A stretch of DNA of 64,000 bases. It comes from Gerris lacustris (lineage: Eukaryota > Arthropoda > Insecta > Hemiptera > Gerridae). A program made the translations under genes and the position numbers. Of this stretch, positions 34,558 to 44,512 are shown piece by piece. The stretch covers positions 59,341,311 through 59,405,310 of the forward strand of contig OX578282.1 in assembly GCA_951217055.1 (NCBI GenBank), given 5' to 3'. The notes beneath the pieces were generated by a model. That model ran no database searches. It had not been told where the DNA came from and worked only from the letters and a program-made list of their open reading frames with translations. The first letter of the stretch is position 1. The number at the start of each line of letters is the position of its first letter.

Positions 34558-34975
34558 AATCTGCCCGATACTACTCTCACTTAACTTTCTCATATACGAA
34601 CACAAATTACTTGGTCAAGTGTTTTTCTATTTATTGTTTTCGAGTTTTCGTGGTTACATTTAATTATTATTGAACATTTTATCACAATATACCATAAAAA
34701 TAATTCTTCCCCAGCAGGGAACTGAACTCACCATTCACGTTTAAACCTATTTTATCAGAAATTAAAAATTAAAAGTAAAAGCTAAAATTCAATTCTCAAT
34801 TACGCCTTGGGGTATGATTGTTCTGGACATGTACGCCAATTTTCATTGAAATCGGTCCAGTAATTTAGGCTCAACGCGTGGGGCATAGATGACAGACTGA
34901 CATTTTTTAAAAACCACATTCCAAATCAAGGGACCTCAAAACGAGTAAACTGCCATACTTCCTCTATAAGAAATA
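34558..34975 (-). repeat. Diverged family A element
   Basis: The left end CTTAACTTTCTCATATACGA, the AATTCTTCCCCAGCAGGGAA segment (decayed tRNA-like box), the GCCTTGGGGTATGATT block, CGGTCCAGTAATTTAGGCTC, the GACATTTTTTAAAAACCAC block and GGGACCTCAAAACG follow family A order. There is an internal deletion and heavy point mutation. It is older than the copies at 14379, 18018, 21746 and 57750. Confidence 0.75.
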
Positions 34976-36214
34976 CACTACGTATACGACAAAATAAAAA
35001 TGGACAATAAAAAAATTTTGAGAAAGAATTGCGGAAGTTAAGTGTTTCTAAAAGAGTGAAGGTAGGTCCATAGCATGCGTTTTTACGCGTGTTTTGGCTA
35101 TATAAATAAAATAACGTTCATAAAGCCGGGGGACGTCCCTGAGTGTTTCCCCACCCTTCCTTTTTTGAGCACATGCGCAGTATTCGTTTAGGTTATAAAC
35201 AAAGCTGAATATATTATTAAAATATAATATTAAGTTTCTAAAAAGATGGTTGTAATATGAAGAACAAAAGTGTGTAGTGTATTTAATAATTACTATGTAA
35301 ATGGAAGACTCAAAAAATGAAAACAAATAATATAGACAAGAGAGAAGAGGACGGGAAGGTTTCATTCAGGTTAGCATTGACGCGAGAAAAGTTGGTTCAA
35401 AACCAATTTTTCTAGCGTCATGTTATGACAAGCCTATAGATTATTCTGAAGCGCGTATAAAACGCTGGCTATGAACCCACCATTACAATGAGAAAAAATA
35501 GCGAAAAGAAAAATACTATGTTAAAAAATAATAATAACAAATAAATCGAAATAGCAATAGAGATAAGGTAAGCTGATAAGAAGAAAAGAAGTCACAAAAA
35601 GCACACATCTCTCTACATAAATGCTGGGAAAAATATTTTAGGAAAAAGATATTCCTCTAAGGCCCTGGGTTATGGTATGAAGGAAAACCTCGGAGGATAT
35701 ATAAGGAAAAAGGAAGATTTATAGCTTCCAAACATACGAAGAGGAAAAATTTCAGCGAGAGATTTTACTTTAGATATACTAAGGAAAAGGAGAAATGCAG
35801 TTATCCAAGGCAACCCTATGTTTTTATATATTTCCAGAGCAACGAAAGGGTTGGAGCGTCGAAAGTGTAAAAAGGGAAGTAGTATAGAAAATATTTTTTT
35901 CTCAGGGATACTAAAATAGAATTGTGGTTGATAAAAAATATATTATATATACAATTTCACCTTTGAAATATTCGCACGAAAAAATGTTCAAATATAAAAT
36001 AGATTTTCAACCAAAAATTCAATTGACCGAAAAAGTCCATAACTTATTTAACTTTTTTTTATTTTATTTTTCTCTCCAATTTTTTTTCATACGTACATAG
36101 AAATTATATTTAAAAAAATCTAGGTGTACGGTTAAATTGAATTTTTGTATAAGTTTTCACTATAGGGAAAAGTATTTTCTTTGAATTTTACTCCTTTTAT
36201 TTAAGATAAAAGGT
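34976..36214. other. Spacer containing one isolated hairpin
   Basis: Apart from the hairpin at 35377-35423 (listed separately), nothing is recognised in this 1.2-kb stretch. Confidence 0.45.
35377..35423. repeat. Isolated 20-bp-arm hairpin
   Basis: TGACGCGAGAAAAGTTGGTT pairs with AACCAATTTTTCTAGCGTCA around a short CAAA loop, with two or three mismatches. It stands alone, without other recognisable element features. It could be a tiny foldback element or an RNA hairpin. Confidence 0.6.
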
Positions 36215-36460
36215 ATAATGGGAGTAACAGTCTAAAGAAGAACAATCCGTATACCATCTTTAGATTGTTACTCCCCTCTGTTTGTTTTTTATAAGGTGAG
36301 TAACTCCCCTCTGTTTATTTTTTATAAGGGGAGTAACAGTCTAAAGAAGAAAATTCCGTATACCTTCTTTAGATTGTTACTCCCCTCTGTTTATTTTTAT
36401 AAGGGGAGTAACTCCACTCTGGTTTTATATAATATAGGGGGAGTGACTCCACTCTGGTTT
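36215..36460. repeat. Rearranged family F repeat with internal duplications
   Basis: The F words GTAACAGTCTAAAGAAG and CTTTAGATTGTTACTCCC appear twice each, around ATTCCGTATACC. The CTCCCCTCTGTTTATTTTT and ATAAGGGGAGTAAC words repeat four to five times. The region is a local tandem and inverted expansion of an F element. It ends directly against a family A element. Confidence 0.7.
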
Positions 36461-36463
36461 TTT

Positions 36464-36814
36464 ACTTTCTAATATAAAGAGAAAGTATTGTGATGGCGCG
36501 AAAATTCGATTTTGAGATATTGTTGAATAACGTATAAACGTTTTGAGGTCTCCTGAGTCCAAAAAAGTGGTTTTTAAAAATGTCTGTCTTTCGTCTGTGC
36601 AGACGCCTAGGGCCTAAAGTACTGGACCGATTATGACGAAATTTGGCATACATGTTCAGAAAAGTCATGCCCCGAGGTGAAATTGAGATATGAATTATAG
36701 CTCCAAATTTGGGGGGTGACCCCCCAAAAACTCTGAAAAAACGTGAAAAACAATTATTTCTCGAAAACGGTTCAGACGATTTTGATTTAAAAATTATAAA
36801 ATGTAGTCCATTCA
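36464..36814 (+). repeat. Family A element, 5' half
   Basis: Begins ACTTTCTAATATAAAGAGAAAGT and runs through GATGGCGCGAAAATTCGATT, CCCAAAAACTCTGAAAAAACG and AAATGTAGTCCATT, then stops. The tRNA-like half and right terminus are absent. Sequence upstream is the family F cluster. Confidence 0.8.
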
Positions 36815-36960
36815 TATAAAAACTAAGGTAAAATTTAAATAATAGATAACAATTTAATATGGTACACCCTTGTAATTCTGAATACAATTATTGGCTAGAT
36901 AAATGAAGAGGTATAAAAAAAAAAATTGTAAGTAGAAATTAGATGTCCCTATTTATTTAA

Positions 36961-37265
36961 TAATTATTTTTAGGTAGGTCAATTAGGGTAAAAGTAAGTA
37001 AGAGTTAACAACTCATAGTAGTTAAAAACTGGCTATATTTCGTCCCCCTCCGGGACATAATCATGCCTAAAACATCATTACATATAATTAACAATTTTGT
37101 TTTTTTAACAAAAATCCTATTTAAAACAAAATTGTTAATTATATGTAATGATGTTTTAGGCATGATTATGTCCCGGAGGGGGACGAAATATAGCCAGTTT
37201 TTAACTACTATGAGTTGTTAACTCTTACTTACTTTTACCCTAATTGACCTACCTAAAAATAATTA
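36961..37265. mobile_element. Perfect palindrome with about 143-bp arms
   Basis: Left arm 36961-37104 and right arm 37123-37265 are exact reverse complements by inspection, separated by about 18 bases. Each arm holds the GGCTATATTTCGTCCCCCTC module also seen at 4045-4100. Read in the right orientation, that module contains GTCCC-GGAGG-GGGAC-GAAA, a hammerhead-like stem II plus GAAA. Perfect identity of the arms implies a very recent event or gene conversion between them. Confidence 0.9.
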
Positions 37266-37284
37266 AAAAAATTGTAGATTAACA

Positions 37285-37330
37285 ATTATTTTAAAACATT
37301 TCAACTTTATTTTAAAGTCATCTTCAGTTG
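37285..37330 (-). repeat. Hammerhead-like motif beside the palindrome
   Basis: On the minus strand: ACAACTGAAGATGACTTTA-AAA-TAAAGTTGAAATG. CTGAAGA fits the hammerhead box CTGANGA, ACTTTA/TAAAGT forms a 6-bp stem, and TGAAAT follows. The same motif with ACTTCG..AAAGT occurs at 60520. It lies about 20 bases right of the palindrome and probably belongs to the same Penelope-like element. Confidence 0.5.
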
Positions 37331-37911
37331 TAGTACAACTTTAAAAATTACTAAAAATAATTAAAATTACAAATTAGCAATATAATTGCAATTTTTATTT
37401 ATAAAATACAAAACTCAGATCCTTTTTCTATTACATTAAAAATCCAAGATTCAAGATTTGAATTTAATTAAGATGTTAGCATAAATGACAACTGTAGACT
37501 CTTACTAATTATTTTGTAGAAGACATAATGAAATACATTTTTATCCTTTTTTCATTTATATTTCATGTTCTTAACTGTCTAAATTTAATCTTAACTTTAA
37601 ATATGTAGTCTTTATTAAGGTTTTATTTTTTAATATTTCCTTATTTTCTTTTTTAATCCAGCCCCATTCATTAGTGTCAGTTAGTTTGACAACTTGTCTT
37701 CAAAATCCTTTTTAAAAAATTTAAATATTCAAATAAATTAAAATAATCAAAAAGCAATTAAGTCTAAAAATATAATTTTAATGCAGCAAAATATTTGATT
37801 AATTAAAAATAACATGGTTTTTTTAAGTTTTTCAAAATCCTTTATAATAAACTTGAATAATAATGGATTAAAATTAGTAAAACGCTCATTCTATTATTTA
37901 ATTTTATTTTT
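37331..37911. other. A+T-rich spacer, nothing recognised
   Basis: No gene, RNA or repeat family recognised. Confidence 0.5.
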
Positions 37912-38395
37912 GCTTCCGAGCTTAACGAAGGTAACGGAAGCTATGTGATCGTTCTGAAGAAGGAAACATTTTTAGGTCTCCGATTTCAAAAATTCCAAGA
38001 CAGAAATCCGTTTCAGACATCTGGGAACATTTTTGGTTCCGTGTCTGTCTGTCGTTCTGTCGTTCAATTTTTGCGAACCAACATATCTTAAAAACTACAC
38101 GTCCAATTTTAATGAAATTTGGATGGTAGGCCATAATTAGCCCCTTGTTGGTCCCATATAAGTTTCAACCTTCTGCGCATATTTTTTTCTCTTCCACATG
38201 CGTACAAACATACATTTATTTACACCTATAGCTTCTTAAGTACTTATCTGATTTGAATGAAACTTTTATAGTGCGTGTCAAAAGTAACCCGCAGATAGCC
38301 CCAGATTAATTTGAACCGTCTGCGCTCTTTAACTTTTGCAAAATTGATACTTTAATTCGTGTAAAAAATTAAAACAATTTTGACGCATTAAAAAA
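37912..38395 (-). repeat. Family B repeat, reverse, without its 5' end
   Basis: Runs from GCTTCCGAGCTTAACGAAGG (terminal hairpin side) to ACAATTTTGACGCATTAAA. It is highly similar to the next, forward copy (38515-39000), so the two form a long inverted pair of about 480-bp arms. The 5' ~110 bp of family B is missing on this side. Confidence 0.85.
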
Positions 38396-38397
38396 TA

Positions 38398-39117
38398 AAA
38401 TGCCAATTGGTGTGGCACTTAGCTTCCTCGTATCCTATCCACGTACTTTATTGATTTCATGCTTTTACAAGTCATTATAGTCAAATTGGTTAAATTGTTT
38501 CCCCCGTTTTTTTTTAATATGTCAAAATTGTTTAGATTTTTAACACGAATTAAAGTATCAATTTAGCAAAAGTTAAAGAGCGTAGAGGGTTCAAATTAAT
38601 CTGGGGCTGTCTGTGGGTTACTTTCGATAAACTATAAAAGTTTCATTCAAATCAGATAAGTATTTTTGAAGCTATAGGTGTAAATAAATGTATGTTTGTA
38701 CGCATGTGGAAGAGAAAAAAATATGCGCAGAAGGTTGAAACTTATATGGGACCAACAATGGGCTAATTATGACCAACCACCCAAATTTCATTAAAATTGA
38801 ACGTGTAGTTTTTAAGATATGTTGGTTCGCAAAAATTGAACGACAGACCGACAGACAGACACGGAACCAAAAATGTTCCCTGATGTCTGAAACGGATTTC
38901 TGTCTTGGAATTTTTGAAATCGGAGACCTAAAAAAAAATGTTTCCTTCTTCAGAACGATCACATAGCTTCCGTTACCTTCTGTAAGCTCGGAAGCAAAAC
39001 GGGGGAAACAATTAGACCAATTAGACAATGATGGCTTGTAAAAGCATTAAATCAATAAAGTACGTTGATAGGATGGAGGAAGCTATGTGCCACACCAATT
39101 GGCAGTCTATTTTATAA
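38398..39117 (+). mobile_element. Family B element with an added inverted 5' end
   Basis: A full B copy runs from TGCCAATTGGTGTGGCAC (38412) to the hairpin GCTTCCGTTACC..CTCGGAAGC (about 38995). It is followed by an inverted copy of its own first ~105 bases (39001-39117, ending GTGCCACACCAATTGGCA). The element therefore has about 105-bp terminal inverted repeats, unlike other B copies. The AATAGACTGCC-type border at 39103-39112 matches the usual B start. The LINE target site lies on this border. Confidence 0.8.
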
Positions 39118-39118
39118 T
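39107..39118. repeat. Target-site duplication, LINE 3' side
   Basis: CTATTTTATAAT is identical to 44513-44524 at the opposite end of the retrotransposon. A perfect 12-bp duplication is typical of target-primed reverse transcription. Confidence 0.85.
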
Positions 39119-39136
39119 CATCATCATCATCATCTA
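39119..39136 (-). repeat. (GAT)n 3' tail of the LINE
   Basis: In transcription sense the element ends GATATAGATGATGATGATG, directly against the target duplication. Microsatellite-like tails of this sort replace poly(A) in several non-LTR clades and are made during target-primed reverse transcription. Confidence 0.75.
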
Positions 39137-39713
39137 TATCCAAAAATTTTATTTTGAATCTATTTTTACAATCCATTTTAACAATGAAATACACAGCATA
39201 ACCGTGAGGTTGTCTGCTGGAGTAGCGGTTTTAAACACAAATAAAGTAAACATTGCAAAAAGCAAACTAGGAAAATAACAATTAATATCATTCCTAACCT
39301 GTAATATAAATAAAGAACGAAACCCTAAAAAGAATTAACTAACATAACAATTAATAACATAGACATTCAATCCGTAATAAATATAACATAAAAAAAACTA
39401 TCAGTAATAACAAATCTCTACATATAGCATTCATTGGCATAATATTTCACTAAATAATACTAATAATAAACAAGGAACTTCGTTCCAATAATAAATAAAT
39501 ATTATAGTAATTATAAATCGTAATAAATGATAATTAATATTTCTTAAATCAATCCATACATTGTATTCCGCTTACACGCATGCATTCATTCACACTTATA
39601 CTAACATACATGCAATTAACTTTTAAATTTTTTGTTTTTATGAGTCTTAAGACCAACAAATTTAAGTATGATTCAAATTGAAGAGTAAATAAATAATATA
39701 AATGCAGAGAATA
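39137..39713 (-). other. 3' UTR of the LINE
   Basis: About 580 A+T-rich bases between the ORF2 stop and the tail. I see no family A/B-type core here, so none of the non-autonomous families in the window obviously shares its 3' end with this LINE. Confidence 0.7.
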
Positions 39714-42700
39714 CTATAGCATAACTGAGCGTCTGAATTGTATAGCATCCCTAATATATTTGTTTAATAAGTCAAAGTCCTTTCCATTTAAATAAGCCAA
39801 AACTGATTGTGTTTCTAATAATTCCGTATTGAAATGTGTTATTCTGAGATGATGTAAAGCAGGACACGAAGCTAATAAGTGTTGTACTGTTTCTGGTTCT
39901 GATGCATCACATAGTGGACAATACTTCTCTCTCTCCTTGTACCACACTTTATTATTTAGCTCAAGTAAATCTCCTCTGGCTTTTAGTATATTACTTATGT
40001 ATATTATGCCGTTTTCATCTCTAAAGTAAGATCTGCTCTCCTCATCATATGCCAGAGCGCTATATATCGAAGCCGAATTACGAGCTTTAGAAATTGATTC
40101 TTGTACTAACGAATTCTTCATGTTCTCTATTAATTTATTCATGTTTGCTTTCCAAGTATTCGGTTCTATGGCATTCCAATCATTCTGTACATTGTATTGC
40201 ATCATTAAATCCTTCCATATTCTAAACCAAGATGTATTTTCTTCAATTATTTTTCTTGCCAGTATGTTCGTTAGTCTGTAATCCGGTAGTTGCAAGGTCT
40301 TGATAATGTAATTAAATTGTAATTTTACAGTGTGAAAATGTAAGGGTAATAAGCCGGTTTCTATGTGTAAGATGTAGGAAGGGGTTTGTTGTGGTAAGTA
40401 TAGCAGTCTTTTGACAAACTTCCGCTGCATCACTTCTATTTCGTCATAATGCTGCAATCCCCATATTTGAGCTCCGTAGCACAAGACAGCTTTGATAGCT
40501 GCATCGAAGACCGCTATTTTCTTAGTATACGGGATGTATTTATTATCTATTATGCCTTTCCAAGAGGTGTTTAGACATACTTTTGCCGCCGAACATCTGT
40601 CGGCAAAATGCTTTGCATAGGATAACTTCGGTGTTAAAATGATACCCAGGTACTTATAGTTATTAACTATTTGTAATTTTGAAGTACCAAAATAAAATTT
40701 GTCATAATTTTTCAGTTTTCCACCTTTCCTAAATATCATCACTTTGGATTTCTGTAAATTCAGGTTAAGATTCCAAAGTTGACAATACTCTCTGAAATTG
40801 TCGATCATTTCTTGCATGATCAACTTGTTTTCACTAAGAATAACGATGTCATCCGCATAGGCAAGGTATCGAATAGTGTGGTTCCCGATCTGGAGACCTC
40901 CGCCTAAGTACTCGTGCAAATCATTTAGAAACAAGGCGAAAATTTGGGGACTAATCAAACAACCCTGTTTTACACCCATAGCTGTATCGAAGAAATCCGA
41001 TACCCCTTGTGCCGACCATACTCCTGCCTTTGTATTCTTATATAATCCCCTAAGCATGTTTACAAACTTTGTGGATACTTGCATGCTTAACAGTTTGTAA
41101 AAAACAGCCTGCCTATCTATTGAGTCGAAAGCCGCTCTTAAGTCGATAAAGAAACCATAAATCTTCGAGTTATTCTTCTTCACTTTTATATCGACAATAG
41201 ATGACAACACGAAAATATTATCCAGAGTAGAATATTGTCTTCTAAATCCCGCCTGAAATTCACTCATTACGTTATTAGCTTGCACCCAACTAGTGAGACG
41301 CTGTAACATTATTCCCGTGAAAACTTTAGCTAGTGTGTCTAGGAAGGAGATGCCCCTATAGTTTGTGACATTGTTTATATCTCCCTTCTTATGAAGGGGG
41401 AATATTATTGCTCTTTGAAATGATTCCGGCACTTCTCCTGTGTCATATATCAAATTAAATAATTTTACCATTTTCTCGATGAAATTTGACGGAGCATTCT
41501 TATAAAATTCACTAGGAATTCTATCATATCCGGGGGCTTTTTTATTTTTTAGCTTACTCAAACTTAACAGTACATCTTCTACCACTATTTCCGCATCTAG
41601 CAACGGGTTTATTATTAAGGGTGCTGCATAACTTATAGCTCTAGCCGTTAGAGGTGGGTTCAATAAATATTTAAAATGATCTATCCAATCTTTGATTTTA
41701 ATATTGGAGCCAAATTTGAGTGTTCTACGACGTAGAAACTTTGTTTTTTCCCAGAACTCACTCATATTATTTACATGTTGTAGGCTTTTATTGAGCTGTA
41801 GGAAGTAAGATTTCTTGGCTTGTTTACACTCTATTCTATATTGTTGTTTTGCCGTAAGCAAAAGATTTTTCTTATAATCGGAATAATCATGTCTCACAAA
41901 ATATAATAATTTGAATAATTTGTGTCGATATTTCTTGCATTTCTGGGTATACCAAGGTTCTTTGAAATTGTTATATGTCGTTGCTTGTTGTTTCTGTTTC
42001 GATGTAACGGAATATATTATATCTGTCAGATAGTTTACTCCATCCTCTACTGAGACTAATGGAAAATTATTTGTTTTATTTATCAGATCAGTTACTTTTG
42101 ATTTATAAACCAATTTGGCATTATCTTGCCACCTGAGTTTCGGTAAATATTTCTGTTCACTTAAACTATCTACGTTCTGCAGTTCATCATATAGTTTGAG
42201 ACAAACAGGGAAATGATCTGAATGGAGCTCATCATACACAACAAAGTCCACAACATATTGCAATATATTATGAGAGACAAAACATAAATCTATTACAGAT
42301 GCACCATTATGATTTATAAAAGTGAACTCACCTTCTACATCTCCTATCGTTCGTCCGTTCAACAGAATACACCCAACATCATCACATATCTCGATTAACT
42401 TACTACCTCTTCCATTCACCTCTCTATCCTTAGAATCCCGTTCACCTTTCAAACTATATTCGCACATAACATGATTCGGTACCTTTTGCAGCATCCCCAC
42501 TCTCGCGTTCGTATCACCAATTACTATATACCCCTTGTACTTATTCTGTCTTAAAAGTGAACTTAAAATATTAAAGTCGCTGTCCCAATTACTCGGATTT
42601 AGGTACACTGGCACTATACAAATTTCCATATTATTTAATTTAAGCAATATAATAGAAATGCCGTCTTGCTGTACTAGCTGTGGATTTGCCCAGGCGAGGG

Positions 42701-42998
42701 ACGTCGATACAGCTAGCAGGGCGCCTCCACTGGGTCTTCCTCTTCCACTTGCTTTCTTTGCAGGTATCCAGACTGCTTTATATCCCTCAAAGTATTTTTC
42801 GTACTCGCTTATTTTGTCTTTTATGACGAACGTTTCGCAGAGATAAATTATTTCGTGCGTCTTAAGGAAGGTGAGAAATTCTTTATTATTTATCTTTTTC
42901 TTCAAACCGGTTACATTATAAGCTACTAATTTTATATTTGTTCGTTCCGACCGCGCTAATCTCTCCTTTACATTACTATTTCGATGTGTCTTTGCCTG
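39714..42998 (-). CDS. ORF2: endonuclease and reverse transcriptase of the LINE
   Basis: The protein nicks target DNA and copies the element RNA there (target-primed reverse transcription). The frame opens right after the ORF1 TGA. Thirty-one codons (QAKTHRNS.. to ..VAYNVTG) precede a TTG at 42905; numbered from that TTG it has 1063 residues. AP-type endonuclease: YNVTGL just before residue 1, ETF at 24-26, IGDTNA at 129-134, VIDLCF at 204-209, SDHFPV at 229-234. Reverse transcriptase: KAPGYDRIPSEF 456-467, NYRGIS 515-520, FFIDLRAAFDSID 585-597, GVKQGCLISPQ 644-654, YADD 683-686, YKYLGIIL 750-757. The C-terminus has C996, C999, H1009 and C1014. No RNase H is visible. The first in-frame ATG is residue 93, inside the endonuclease, so a normal AUG start would give a broken enzyme. 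Readthrough of the TGA, or a recent CGA-to-TGA mutation in a fused ORF, are the likely explanations. Confidence 0.95.
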   Translation of the reverse strand, partial: QAKTHRNSNVKERLARSERTNIKLVAYNVTGLKKKINNKEFLTFLKTHEIIYLCETFVIKDKISEYEKYFEGYKAVWIPAKKASGRGRPSGGALLAVSTSLAWANPQLVQQDGISIILLKLNNMEICIVPVYLNPSNWDSDFNILSSLLRQNKYKGYIVIGDTNARVGMLQKVPNHVMCEYSLKGERDSKDREVNGRGSKLIEICDDVGCILLNGRTIGDVEGEFTFINHNGASVIDLCFVSHNILQYVVDFVVYDELHSDHFPVCLKLYDELQNVDSLSEQKYLPKLRWQDNAKLVYKSKVTDLINKTNNFPLVSVEDGVNYLTDIIYSVTSKQKQQATTYNNFKEPWYTQKCKKYRHKLFKLLYFVRHDYSDYKKNLLLTAKQQYRIECKQAKKSYFLQLNKSLQHVNNMSEFWEKTKFLRRRTLKFGSNIKIKDWIDHFKYLLNPPLTARAISYAAPLIINPLLDAEIVVEDVLLSLSKLKNKKAPGYDRIPSEFYKNAPSNFIEKMVKLFNLIYDTGEVPESFQRAIIFPLHKKGDINNVTNYRGISFLDTLAKVFTGIMLQRLTSWVQANNVMSEFQAGFRRQYSTLDNIFVLSSIVDIKVKKNNSKIYGFFIDLRAAFDSIDRQAVFYKLLSMQVSTKFVNMLRGLYKNTKAGVWSAQGVSDFFDTAMGVKQGCLISPQIFALFLNDLHEYLGGGLQIGNHTIRYLAYADDIVILSENKLIMQEMIDNFREYCQLWNLNLNLQKSKVMIFRKGGKLKNYDKFYFGTSKLQIVNNYKYLGIILTPKLSYAKHFADRCSAAKVCLNTSWKGIIDNKYIPYTKKIAVFDAAIKAVLCYGAQIWGLQHYDEIEVMQRKFVKRLLYLPQQTPSYILHIETGLLPLHFHTVKLQFNYIIKTLQLPDYRLTNILARKIIEENTSWFRIWKDLMMQYNVQNDWNAIEPNTWKANMNKLIENMKNSLVQESISKARNSASIYSALAYDEESRSYFRDENGIIYISNILKARGDLLELNNKVWYKEREKYCPLCDASEPETVQHLLASCPALHHLRITHFNTELLETQSVLAYLNGKDFDLLNKYIRDAIQFRRSVML

Positions 42999-43943
42999 TC
43001 AAATATCTTTTCGAGTGGCAGATCTATGTGAGAGTTGGCCCTCACTTACATCTAAATGTACCTCATCAGGTCTGCACGACTGTTCAGTAACTATTCCAAC
43101 CATATGTTGTTCAGTTCCTCTGGAAATATTCTGTACAAACTCGCTGAAATCATGCTTCAGAACACTATTCAGTTTATCTAAGCCTTCCTGTTGATTATAC
43201 ATTAAACCTTTGTTTGTGCACCATCCAAATCTTATTCCTTTCACGTACAGTATGTCTCGCGTGACGACTGTTTTAACGGAAGGATCAAATTCACAAATTT
43301 CTTTTTTAATTTGTAGTAAATACTTTCTTTTTTCCCTTATTTTTTTCGACAGGTCCTGTTGTATGATGTAATTTGTACCTCTTAGCTTTTTAGCGCTTTT
43401 TAGTATATCGTTTTTATCTGTTTCGTGTACGAAAACCGCTAATATAGGTCTGTTAGTTAGGGTTTTATGCCCTATCGGGTAAGCTTTTTGTATTTTTAGA
43501 TCCCTTGGCGACCCTAGCATTTCCGTGCAAAACTGCTGAATTATTTTAATATAATCAACTTCGTCCGAGTGCATATAATCCAGATTTTTAAAAATTAAAT
43601 TATTGTACTTAAATTTATTAATAAGCATATCAATGGTGCCCTCGAAATTGTTACAACGCTGTTTTAATTCTTGAACTTCCGCTTTCAACACTTTGCACTC
43701 TTCACTTATGGTTTCCACTTTATTTTGGATTTCTCGGATGTCTTCTTTGGTTGCCAGTCCTTTCTTGTCAATTAGATCACTAAACGAAGCCATTAATTCA
43801 CTCAGATGTAGGGAACTGACTTCGACGGACTTTAAATTGTCTTTGTCCATTCTACTGCAACTCGATTCTGCGTTTCCCGCAATATCCTCTCTGGTTCGTT
43901 TTGGTCTTTGAACAAAAAATTTGTCCACAGCTTGTGATTTCAT
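42999..43943 (-). CDS. ORF1: RNA-binding protein of the LINE
   Basis: A 314-residue protein with a true ATG at 43943. The N-terminus has a basic patch (RPKRTRE, 13-19) that could be a nuclear signal. Residues about 64-112 are charged and leucine-spaced, consistent with a coiled coil. NNLIFKNLDY (114-123) looks like the first strand of an RRM-like fold. RPILAVFVHE..DILKSAKKLRGTNY (165-192) and SKKIREKRKYLLQIKKE (199-215) match the C-terminal domain of L1-type ORF1 proteins. No CCHC knuckle is visible. In that family the protein trimerises, coats the element RNA and acts as a chaperone; function here is by analogy. The stop is TGA followed by C, in the same frame as ORF2 and with no further stop, a weak termination context. 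Confidence 0.88.
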   Translation of the reverse strand: MKSQAVDKFFVQRPKRTREDIAGNAESSCSRMDKDNLKSVEVSSLHLSELMASFSDLIDKKGLATKEDIREIQNKVETISEECKVLKAEVQELKQRCNNFEGTIDMLINKFKYNNLIFKNLDYMHSDEVDYIKIIQQFCTEMLGSPRDLKIQKAYPIGHKTLTNRPILAVFVHETDKNDILKSAKKLRGTNYIIQQDLSKKIREKRKYLLQIKKEICEFDPSVKTVVTRDILYVKGIRFGWCTNKGLMYNQQEGLDKLNSVLKHDFSEFVQNISRGTEQHMVGIVTEQSCRPDEVHLDVSEGQLSHRSATRKDI

Positions 43944-44512
43944 ACTTATTAAAATACTATGTATTTTTTTTTTTTATTTTATTTTATTTTATTTTTTTTT
44001 TATTGTCCAATTAAATAAATTATATTATATTAAATAAATAAAAAAATAAATAACTATAGCAGAAATATGAAAAATATAGATTTATTAGAGTAGAATAAAA
44101 GAATGACTTATCACTGGCTGTTGTTTATATTTATTCACTTATATTATAACATAATGAGAAGGTTCCCAGGTTGATAGCTGTCATAGTGTGCGGATATAAA
44201 CAAATTAGTCCTTGAGTGCAGAACCTTAACCACGCCCCCTTGGTACCGTTAACTAGATACCAACTGCCTGCCTCCACCTTCTTCTAACAGGCTATAAATC
44301 ACTGTAAATTCTATTTTAAAAACTATTTACACTTTTACATTCGTAATTCCTAAAATACTTCACAAAATCAAATTTAAACTTCGCCAAAAAATGCACTGTT
44401 GTCATGACTATCACTGTGCAAAATACTGTGAAAAACTAACCCTTTTAACTATATTAAAAATCACTTTAACACGGAGCTCGATCTTACCCGTGTCAGCGCT
44501 AACCGACTACTC
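43944..44512 (-). promoter_or_regulatory. 5' UTR and probable internal promoter of the LINE
   Basis: About 570 bp. In transcription sense the element begins GAGTAGTCGGTTAGCGCTGA. AGATC lies 29-33 bases from the first base and fits the downstream promoter element pattern RGWYV used with an initiator by TATA-less insect LINEs. The sequence immediately before ORF1 is strongly A-rich (T-rich on the plus strand, 43957-44000). The promoter reading is inferred from position only. Confidence 0.45.

Larger units (their letters stand above)
39119..44512 (-). mobile_element. Complete non-LTR retrotransposon (LINE type)
   Basis: A 5.4-kb element on the minus strand, bounded by perfect 12-bp target duplications (39107-39118 and 44513-44524). 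Order in transcription sense: 5' UTR (about 570 bp), ORF1 (314 codons), TGA, ORF2 (endonuclease, reverse transcriptase, CCHC), 3' UTR (about 595 bp) and a short (GAT)n tail rather than poly(A). There are no LTRs, no integrase and no RNase H visible. ORF1 of the coiled-coil/RRM type with an AP-endonuclease ORF2 occurs in several clades (L1, CR1/L2 and Jockey groups); the clade needs phylogeny. Intact ORFs and an unmutated duplication mean the insertion is young. Whether it is active depends on how ORF2 is translated past the TGA. Confidence 0.93.

Noticed and set aside
37912..39117. Family B as a classical TIR DNA transposon
   Set aside because: Only this copy has long terminal inverted repeats. 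Copies at 44630 and 55125 lack them, so they are a local rearrangement rather than a family trait.
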